A DNA stretch of 64,000 bases, from positions 16,321 to 80,320 of the forward strand of contig NZ_BMQP01000039.1 of NCBI RefSeq assembly GCF_014648175.1. The letters are read 5' to 3'. Shown here piece by piece: positions 58,069 to 64,000 of this stretch. The position numbers were made by a program, and so were the translations under genes. The notes under the pieces are model-generated. The model saw only the letters and a list, made by a program, of their open reading frames with translations, made no database searches and was not told the origin of the DNA. The stretch's first letter is position 1, and each line of letters begins with the position of its first letter. Source of the DNA: Planobispora rosea (GTDB taxonomy: Bacteria; Actinomycetota; Actinomycetes; Streptosporangiales; Streptosporangiaceae).

Positions 58069-59291
58069 TCACCAGGTGACGGGGAGCCCATGAACGCCGT
58101 AGACGGCGGCGTCGGACTTGAACGGAAGGTCCTCGACCGGTGCGGCCAGCCGCAGCGTGGGGACGCGGCGGAACAGCGTGTCGAAGACGATCTGCAGTTC
58201 CATCCGAGCCAGGTTCTGGCCGAGGAACTGGTGCGGGCCGAATCCGAAGGCGAGGTGGTGGCGGGCCCCGCGCTCGACGTCCAGTTCGGCCGGATCGGTG
58301 AACACCTCCGGGTCCCAGTCGGCCGACAGGGTCGAGACGATGACGCCCTCGCCGGCCCTGATGCCTACCCCGCCGATCTCCACGTCTTCGACGGCCACCC
58401 GGGAGGTGACCCCGTCGGCGATGGTGAAGTAACGCAGCAGCTCCTCCACGGCCATGGGCGTCCTGCCCGGGTCAGCCTTGATCAGGGCCAGTTGCTCCGG
58501 ACGGGTGAGCAGCCCGATCACACCGAGCGAGATCATGCTCGCCGTGGTCTCGTGTCCGGCGGTCAGCAGCAGGAAGGCCAGGCTCACCAGGCCCCGTGGT
58601 CGAGGGCGCCCTCCTGCCGTTGCCGGACGATCTGCCGGCCGAACAGGTCGTCGCCGGGCTCGGACTCCTTGCGGGTGATCAGGTCGTCGATGTAGGCCCG
58701 CAGTTCGGCGAAGGCTCGCTGGCGGTCTTCCACCGAGGTCCATCGCACCAGCATGCCGGTGCGGCTCTGGAAGAAGTCGTGGTCGCCGTAGGGCACACCG
58801 AGCAGCTCGCAGATCACCAGTGAGGGCACCGGCAGGGACAGCGCCCGCACCAGGTCGACCGGCCGCCGGTCGGCGGCAAGCATGTCGTCGATGAAGCGGT
58901 CGACGATGTCCTGGATCCGCGGGCGCAGCCCGGCCAGCCGCTTCACGGTGAACTCGCCGATCACCGGACGGCGGGCCGCGGCGTGTTCCGTGCCGTCCAT
59001 GCCGAGCATCAACGGCGGCTGGCTGCGGAGCTGCTGCAGGGTCACCGCGTCGAGGGTGAAGAGCGGGAACCCGTCGTTGCGCTTGTCCGAGGAGAAGCGG
59101 CCGTCGGCGAGGACGGCACGAGCCTCCTCGTACCCGGACACCCACCACGCCTCGCCGCCGCTGGTCAGGCGGATCTTGTTGATCGATGCTCGCTCGCGCA
59201 GTCGCTCGTAGGCGGCGGGCGGGGCGAACGGGCAACCGGGCTCGACCGGCAGTTCCAGGCCAGCGGGGTCACCGGCGACGTTCTTCGCCAT
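58069..59291 (-). pseudogene. Cytochrome P450 with frameshift and Cys-to-Phe heme-ligand change
   Basis: From ATG 59291, CYP-like protein reads normally to about residue 230 (VLADGRFSSDKRNDGF, LVICELLGVPYGDHD) and then runs into a stop at 58584 (GALDHGAW). In the other frame the family sequence resumes at once, GLVSLAFLLLTAGHETT (I helix), to the end. A single-base loss in the CCCC tract at 58592-58595 (plus strand) would explain it. Independently, the heme signature reads FGFGPHQFLGQN, where Phe (codon TTC, 58225-58227) replaces the obligatory Cys, so even a restored frame could not bind heme in the P450 way. Both lesions point to a pseudogene; a sequencing error could account for only the first. 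Confidence 0.9.
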
Positions 59292-59336
59292 GAAGAGCCT
59301 CCTGGTAAGAGATCTGGTTGAGTCCGTTCGGGCTGC

Positions 59337-60371
59337 TCAACGCTGCTCGCGGCTGCTCTGTGATCCCGCTGCGACGCCGGCGGCGCGGCGCGCGCGCAGG
59401 CCGCCGGCCAGGCACAGCACCGCGCCGAACGCGAACCAGGCGACCAGGACGATGACGGAGTGGGTGGCCCCGCGGCCGTCGAAGAACGCGGTGGAGCGCA
59501 GCAGCTGGCCACCCGCCCCCGGAGGCAGCAACTGGCCGAACGCTCCGGACCAGCCGGGCAGCATCTCGGGCGCGGTCGAGGTGCCTGACAGGGGATTGCC
59601 GATGAGCATCATGGTGACGGCGCCAAGACCGAGGCCGACGTACCCGAGCAGTGACTCCAGCCCGAGGATGCTCAGGGAGATGGCCGCGACGGTCAGGGCG
59701 ACGGCGCCGCTGTTGACCCAGTAGGCGCCGTTGAGCGCGCCGAGCCAGAACTGCAGGATCGCTGCCACGGCCAGGCCACCGGTGATCGCGAAGGCGAGCG
59801 CCCCCGCGACCCGGCGGGCGGCGCCGCGGACGAGTCTGGTCAGCAGCAGCGCCGTGAGCAGACCGCCCATGACCAGGGGCAGGGCTCCGGCGGCCAGACC
59901 GGCGCCGCGTGGATCGTCGGCCGGCAGGGCGACGAGGTCGCGTACGGCGACCGCCGTACCGGTGCCCTGTGTCTGTGCCTGGCTCAGCGCGGTCGCGACA
60001 CTCTGCAGGGTCTGGGCGACCGCCGCGCCGGCGGCCGAAGCGATGATGACCCGCGGGGTACCGGAGCTGACATCGATAGCCCCGTACACCTCCCGGTCGC
60101 GGATCAACCGTTCGGCCGCCGCAGTGTCGGCGACCTCGGTCGTCTCGAAGCCGCCCGGCAGGCGCCGGTCGAGAGCGGCGCCGACTCGCTCGACTGCGGT
60201 GGCCGACCCGGCGACGGCGATCGGCACATCGTGGAGCGACGACCGCACCGAGGGCCAAGCGAAGGCGGCGAGCAGCACGGAGGTGATCGCCGTGAGCAGG
60301 ACGACCGCCCCGGCCACCGTCGGCCAGGATGATGGCGGTGTGGTGGCTGCTGGCGGGGCCTGAACGGCCAT
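59337..60371 (-). CDS. ABC-2/YhgE-like membrane protein, paralogue of the one at 31255
   Basis: A 344-residue membrane protein: one helix near the N-terminus (AGAVVLLTAITSVLLAAFAWP), an extracytoplasmic segment with DVPIAVAGSATAVERVGAAL and AAERLIRDREVYGAIDV, then five or six helices. It matches the protein encoded at 31255-32238 in layout and in those segments. The transporter class (ABC-2 permease half) has no ATPase here. ATG 60371 with AGGAGGAG just before it is preferred over an upstream frame. It precedes the P450 on the same strand and follows the ECF41 gene. Substrate unknown. Confidence 0.85.
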   Translation of the reverse strand: MAVQAPPAATTPPSSWPTVAGAVVLLTAITSVLLAAFAWPSVRSSLHDVPIAVAGSATAVERVGAALDRRLPGGFETTEVADTAAAERLIRDREVYGAIDVSSGTPRVIIASAAGAAVAQTLQSVATALSQAQTQGTGTAVAVRDLVALPADDPRGAGLAAGALPLVMGGLLTALLLTRLVRGAARRVAGALAFAITGGLAVAAILQFWLGALNGAYWVNSGAVALTVAAISLSILGLESLLGYVGLGLGAVTMMLIGNPLSGTSTAPEMLPGWSGAFGQLLPPGAGGQLLRSTAFFDGRGATHSVIVLVAWFAFGAVLCLAGGLRARRAAGVAAGSQSSREQR

Positions 60372-60512
60372 GTCTCCTCCTCGGATACAGCGTTTGCGTG
60401 ATGGACGTGGTGATGGGCGGGCCGGTACGCGCCTGTGCCGGTGAGCGGATGCCCTCGCCCGCGGCGCTCCGCCCTGCCAGGGCGTCTTGATCAAGAGGTG
60501 GCGGCTGGAGGA

Positions 60513-61496
60513 TCACTTCACCGTGAGGGGGGTCTCCGATGCGATGCGGGTCAGCTTCCGCGGGTTGCGGACGTAGTAGAGGCCCGCGATGCGGGCGGCC
60601 TCGACCCGGACCGCGATGACACCGTCGATCTCACCGTCCACGCGGAGGAGGAGCGCCGGGTTGCCGTTGACCACGGTGGGTTCGCCGGTGAGCGCGATCC
60701 GGGCCTTGCCGAGGCCACCGACGATCATGCGGGCCACCCTCTCGGCGCCGATGACCGGCCGTGGCGCGGCCTGCTTGACGCCTCCGCCGTCACTGATCAT
60801 GACGACCTCGGGGGCGAGCACGTCGAGCAGGCCCTGCAGGTCCCTGGTGTCCAGCGCGCGCTGGAACGACGCCAGGACCTCCCGGGCCTGGCTCGGGGAG
60901 ACCGCCTCACGAGGCCGTCGGGCGTCGACGTGCCGGCGGGCCCGGTGTGCGATCTGACGGACGGTCGCCAGAGTCTTGCCGACGGCGGCGGCGATCTCCT
61001 CGTAGCCGACGTCGAAAACCTCGCGCAGCACGAAGACGGCGCGCTCGGTCGGCGACAGCGTCTCCAGGACGAGCATCAGCGCCATCGACACGCTCTCGGC
61101 GAGCTCGGCGTCATCGGCCACGTCCGGCGCGGTGAGCAGCGGCTCTGGCAGCCAGGGCCCGACGTACGCCTCCCTGCGGCGCTTCATGACACGCAACCGG
61201 TCCAGCGAGCGCCGGGTGGTGATCCGCACCAGGTAGGCACGCCAATCGCGCACCTGCCCCAGGTCGACCTTGGCCCACCGCAGCCAGGTCTCCTGCAGGA
61301 CGTCCTCGGCGTCGGCGGCCGAGCCGAGCATCTCGTAGGCGACGGTGAACAGCAGGTTGCGGTGGGCGAGGAACGCCTCGGTCGCCTCGGTGACGGGATC
61401 CGTCCGGCCACCGCCGGCGAGCGGCCCGGTCGTGCCCGTCGTCAGCTTGCCGCGCTCGCTCATGCCTGGCTTCGTCGGCTCGCCGCGCTCGCTCAT
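60513..61496 (-). CDS. ECF41-type sigma factor with SnoaL-like C-terminal domain
   Basis: A 327-residue extracytoplasmic-function sigma factor. Sigma-2 region TVAYEMLGSAADAEDVLQET and sigma-4 region LSPTERAVFVLREVFDVGYE lie in the first 200 residues. The rest is a SnoaL/NTF2-like domain with DGGGVKQAAPRPVIG and YYVRNPRKL (DGGGK and NPDKL in typical members), the hallmark of group ECF41, which uses this domain instead of an anti-sigma factor. The ATG at 61496 is taken for its AGGAG; a 23-bp direct repeat (61449-61471 and 61482-61504) supplies a second ATG 11 codons on. It is preceded by an ECF41-type promoter and probably drives itself and the divergent SDR operon. Confidence 0.92.
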   Translation of the reverse strand: MSERGEPTKPGMSERGKLTTGTTGPLAGGGRTDPVTEATEAFLAHRNLLFTVAYEMLGSAADAEDVLQETWLRWAKVDLGQVRDWRAYLVRITTRRSLDRLRVMKRRREAYVGPWLPEPLLTAPDVADDAELAESVSMALMLVLETLSPTERAVFVLREVFDVGYEEIAAAVGKTLATVRQIAHRARRHVDARRPREAVSPSQAREVLASFQRALDTRDLQGLLDVLAPEVVMISDGGGVKQAAPRPVIGAERVARMIVGGLGKARIALTGEPTVVNGNPALLLRVDGEIDGVIAVRVEAARIAGLYYVRNPRKLTRIASETPLTVK

Positions 61497-61540
61497 GCCT
61501 GGCTCCTGTCCGTCACCCGAAGCTCCCACTCCATGCACAA

Positions 61541-61567
61541 GACGCCGGCCCCCACCTCCGTGTGACA
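61541..61567 (-). promoter_or_regulatory. ECF41 autoregulatory promoter
   Basis: On the minus strand TGTCACA (61567-61561) is followed, after exactly 16 bases, by CGTC (61544-61541). This is the TGTCACA-N16-CGTC consensus known for ECF41 promoters. The transcript would start about 40 bases before the sigma gene. Confidence 0.85.
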
Positions 61568-61602
61568 CCCCATGCCCGGTGACGTACATCACATGACCGC
61601 GC

Positions 61603-61629
61603 TGTCACAGATACCGGATCACCGGCGCC
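61603..61629 (+). promoter_or_regulatory. ECF41 promoter of the SDR/oxidoreductase operon
   Basis: TGTCACA (61603-61609), 16 bases, then CGCC (61626-61629), one mismatch from CGTC. It points towards the SDR gene at 61762. The two promoters are arranged back to back within about 90 bases. Confidence 0.7.
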
Positions 61630-61761
61630 TCATGGTCGTCAGGTCGCCGCGCGAACAATCCGCGCGGCACACGACTCCCCGAGCGATCGCCTCGGCCCCG
61701 TCGCGTGACGTCCGTCGCGCGACCGCCGCCATGGGGAGCCATGGAGAACGGAGAAGCCATC

Positions 61762-62613
61762 ATGAGCAAGGTCTGGTTCGTCACCGGCTCGTCGCGCGGC
61801 CTGGGCCGCAGCTTCGCCGAAGCCGCCCTGTCGCACGGTGACAAGGTGGCCGCCACCGCCCGCAGCGCCGGGAGTCTCGGTGATCTGGTCGCCGCCCACG
61901 GCGACGCGGTGCTCCCGCTGGAGATGGACGTGACCGACAAGGCCGCCGTCTTCGAAGGCGTGAAGCGGGCCGCGGAGCACTTCGGCCGGCTCGACGTCAT
62001 CGTGAACAACGCCGGCTACGCCCAGGTCGGCGCGGTCGAGGAGCTGACCGAGCAGGACCTGCGCGACCAACTGGAGACCAACCTGTTCGGCGCGGTGTGG
62101 GTGATCCAGGCCGCGCTGCCCTACCTGCGCGCGCAGCGCTCCGGGCACATCGTCCAGCTGTCCTCGGCGGCCGGTCTCATGGCGATGCCGCTCAGCGGCG
62201 CCTACAGCGCCTCCAAGTGGGCCCTGGAGGCCGTGAACGAATCCCTCGCCCAGGAGGTCGCCGGCTTCGGCATCAAAGTGACCATCATCGAGCCCGGCGG
62301 CTTCGCCACCCGATCCGGCAGGAACCCCGATCCGCTCAACAACGGCCACATGTCCGCGCCCAACCCGATCTACGACGGCCTCCGCCGGCGCATCGCCGGG
62401 TTCGCGGGCAAGCAGCCCGCCGGCGACCCGGCCGCCGCGGCCGAGGCACTCCTCAAGATCGTCGAATTCGAGAACCCGCCTCTGCGGATGTTGTTCGGGC
62501 AGGGCTTCTACCCGATGCTCCAGCAGGTCTACGCCGACCGGCTCAAGACCTGGGCCGACTGGCAGGACCTGTCGGCGCAGGCCCACGGCGCCCCCGGCCG
62601 AGAAGACCGGTGA
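61762..62613 (+). CDS. Short-chain dehydrogenase/reductase
   Basis: A 283-residue NAD(P)-dependent classical SDR. Cofactor motif TGSSRGLGRS near residues 7-16, NNAG near 87, catalytic Ser in IVQLSSAAG, and YSASK with the catalytic Tyr and Lys near 155. The C-terminal PPLRMLFGQGFY segment is usual for this subgroup. Start ATG 61762 with GGAGAAG upstream. It is the first gene of the operon driven by the ECF41-like promoter, as is typical for ECF41 targets (an oxidoreductase adjacent to the sigma gene). Confidence 0.94.
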   Translation: MSKVWFVTGSSRGLGRSFAEAALSHGDKVAATARSAGSLGDLVAAHGDAVLPLEMDVTDKAAVFEGVKRAAEHFGRLDVIVNNAGYAQVGAVEELTEQDLRDQLETNLFGAVWVIQAALPYLRAQRSGHIVQLSSAAGLMAMPLSGAYSASKWALEAVNESLAQEVAGFGIKVTIIEPGGFATRSGRNPDPLNNGHMSAPNPIYDGLRRRIAGFAGKQPAGDPAAAAEALLKIVEFENPPLRMLFGQGFYPMLQQVYADRLKTWADWQDLSAQAHGAPGREDR

Positions 62614-62663
62614 CCCGGGACCGAATCACGCACCCAGAGCAAGCCAACCGACAGGAGCAGCGC

Positions 62664-63854
62664 ATGAAACACCGCATCGTCATCCTCGGCGCCGGTTACG
62701 CCGGGGCCTACGTGGCGGGGAACCTGGCCCGCCGGCTGTCCCCGGCGGACACCGAGATCACCGTGGTCAACGCCGTGCCGGACTTCGTCCAGCGAATGCG
62801 GCTGCACCAGCTCGCGGCCGGCCGGGACATCGAGGCCCCGAAGCTCGCCGACGTCTTCGCGGACACGGGGATACGGTTGTGCCTGGCTCGTGTCACCGCC
62901 GTCGACCCCGAGCGGCGGGTCGTCACCCTGGCCGACGCCGACGCCGAGCTGGGTTACGACACGCTCGTGTACGCACTCGGCAGCCACGGCGACGGCGGCG
63001 GTGTCCCCGGCGCCGCCGAGCACGCCTTCGACGTCTCCGCCCGTCCCTCGGCGCTGCGCCTGCGCGAGCGCCTGGACAGGCGGGACAGGCGGGGCGGCGG
63101 GAGCGTGCTGGTCGTCGGCGACGGGTTGACCGGCATCGAGAGCGCCACCGAGATCGCCGAATCCCGGCCCGGCCTGTCGGTGACGCTCATCGCCCGCGGT
63201 GAACTGGGCGCCCGGCTCTCCGCCGGAGCCCGCAGCCACCTGCGCCGGGCCTGCGACCGGCTGGGTGTCACCGTCCTGGAGCACACCACCGTCGAGGCCG
63301 TCGAAGCGACGCGGGTGCTGTGCGCCGACGGCACCGTCCTGGCATCCGACGCAACCGTGTGGACGGCCGGGTTCGCGGTCACCCCCATCGCCGCCGCCGG
63401 CGGGCTGAAGGTCACCGGGAACGGTCGGATCGTCGTCGATCGCACCATGCGGTCGGTCTCGCACCCGGACGTCTACGCCGTCGGTGACAGCGCCCACGCC
63501 CTCGGCGACAACGGCCGGCCGCTGCCGATGTCCTGCGCGTCGGCCGGCTGCACCGGCCGGCAGGCCATCGAGGCGATCGTGGGACGCCTGACCGGCCGCG
63601 AGATCGCGAACGTCACGCTGGTCTACACGTACAACCACATCAGCCTCGGACGGCGGGACGGCATCCTGCAGACGGTCGACGACCAAGCGCGGGCGAAGCC
63701 GACGTACACGGGCGGCCGGAAGGCCGCGTGGGTCAAGTCGGGCGTCCTCAAGATGGCACTGTGGGCCACCTGGCACCCCACCCTCGGCCTGCCTAAGCGC
63801 AGGCACCGCCTGACCGCCGCACCGGCCGCGTCCGCCGGGAAGGCGGTCGCGTAA
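62664..63854 (+). CDS. NAD(P)/FAD-dependent oxidoreductase, NDH-2-like
   Basis: A 396-residue flavoprotein. The FAD-binding GxGxxG motif is ILGAGYAGAYVAGNLARRL at the N-terminus, the NAD-binding motif VLVVGDGLTGIESATEIAES lies near 145, and the second FAD contact is DVYAVGDSA near 265. It resembles type II NADH dehydrogenases and pyridine-nucleotide disulfide oxidoreductases but has no redox CxxxxC pair. ATG 62664 is supported by an AGGAG ribosome binding site. It lies 50 bases after the SDR stop, so it is the second gene of the ECF41-controlled operon and may recycle NAD(P)H in the oxidative-stress response. Confidence 0.9.
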   Translation: MKHRIVILGAGYAGAYVAGNLARRLSPADTEITVVNAVPDFVQRMRLHQLAAGRDIEAPKLADVFADTGIRLCLARVTAVDPERRVVTLADADAELGYDTLVYALGSHGDGGGVPGAAEHAFDVSARPSALRLRERLDRRDRRGGGSVLVVGDGLTGIESATEIAESRPGLSVTLIARGELGARLSAGARSHLRRACDRLGVTVLEHTTVEAVEATRVLCADGTVLASDATVWTAGFAVTPIAAAGGLKVTGNGRIVVDRTMRSVSHPDVYAVGDSAHALGDNGRPLPMSCASAGCTGRQAIEAIVGRLTGREIANVTLVYTYNHISLGRRDGILQTVDDQARAKPTYTGGRKAAWVKSGVLKMALWATWHPTLGLPKRRHRLTAAPAASAGKAVA

Positions 63855-63919
63855 CCGCCCGGGGTGGCCCGCGCGGGCAGCACCACCGCGGACGCGCCAT
63901 CCCACGGCGGCGCGGAACG

Positions 63920-64000
63920 TCAGGCAGGCGTGGCCGTACGGGCGTAGTGCTCGGCGATCTCGTCGCTGGTGGTCAGCCACACACCCTCGTGGCCGGTGAT
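63920..64000 (-). CDS. C-terminal tail of a polysaccharide-deacetylase-like gene, cut by window edge
   Basis: The minus-strand frame from the window edge to the stop at 63920-63922 reads ITGHEGVWLTTSDEIAEHYA, followed by RTATPA. The motif GHEGVW.TT..EIA is what I recall from the end of PuuE/allantoinase-like polysaccharide deacetylases. Only 26 codons are in view, so the call rests on this alone. It converges with the oxidoreductase gene, leaving 65 bases between. Confidence 0.5.
   Translation of the reverse strand: MTGHEGVWLTTSDEIAEHYARTATPA

Overview
This 64 kb window is chromosomal DNA from a GC-rich, spore-forming-type actinomycete. The evidence is GC-rich third codon positions, many GTG starts, WhiB-era actinobacterial gene orders such as tRNA-Thr / tRNA-Met / rpmG / hadA / hadB / (disordered protein) / murB, an ECF41 sigma factor, LAL and AfsR-type regulators, and a secreted CBM-containing chitinase. 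A member of the Streptosporangiales is the best guess, but that is an inference from gene order and protein flavour. No phage, insertion sequence, CRISPR array or rRNA operon was seen; the window is mostly accessory and housekeeping genes in short operons.

Layout. 1-8.1 kb: an AfsR-like regulator cut by the window edge, a DrrAB-type exporter, an alpha/beta hydrolase, an acetyltransferase, and an MFS exporter preceded by a tiny leader ORF and an RBS-sequestering hairpin. 8.2-13.1 kb: a J-domain membrane protein, then a tightly packed set of a four-TM membrane protein, a divergent thymidylate-synthase-like protein, a YjjG-like HAD pyrimidine nucleotidase, a D-2-hydroxyacid dehydrogenase and an orotidine-5'-phosphate decarboxylase. 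This pyrimidine-themed set is the best candidate here for an undescribed system. 13.2-18.4 kb: an AIG1-like membrane protein and a copper module (CopA, CopZ, a secreted copper-handling protein, a DJ-1/PfpI protein) around CsoR-like operators. 18.5-28.5 kb: lipB, a PspC protein, two tandem secreted M28 peptidases, small hydrophilic proteins, a CBS protein, uppP, a hybrid-input histidine kinase and an orphan flagellin-like protein.

28.6-37.7 kb: a multidomain GH18 chitinase with a palindromic operator, a divergent TetR / membrane-protein pair with two spaced operators, the helicase hrpB, an unknown protein and an SPFH / ribbon-helix-helix pair. 37.7-43 kb: an amidase and deoC with a full aldehyde dehydrogenase and a second one that lacks the catalytic half. 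43-48.4 kb: a large LuxR (LAL) regulator with repeated upstream motifs, a MarR regulator, and a GDT1-type manganese exporter gene behind a yybP-ykoY riboswitch. 48.4-52 kb: murB, hadAB, rpmG and two tRNAs. 52-57.8 kb: a Ca2+/H+ antiporter, an S41 protease remnant, a diguanylate cyclase, a cupin and a GlxA-type AraC regulator. 57.8-64 kb: a ferredoxin, a cytochrome P450 disabled by both a frameshift and loss of its heme-ligand cysteine, an ABC-2-like membrane protein, and an ECF41 sigma factor divergent from an SDR / FAD-oxidoreductase operon with matching ECF41 promoters; a polysaccharide-deacetylase-like tail ends the window.

Regulation is unusually readable here: CsoR-type, TetR, MarR, SPFH-associated, chitinase and ECF41 sites, a manganese riboswitch and a putative translational attenuator can all be located by inspection. 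Protein families were assigned by recalled motifs, without database searches.
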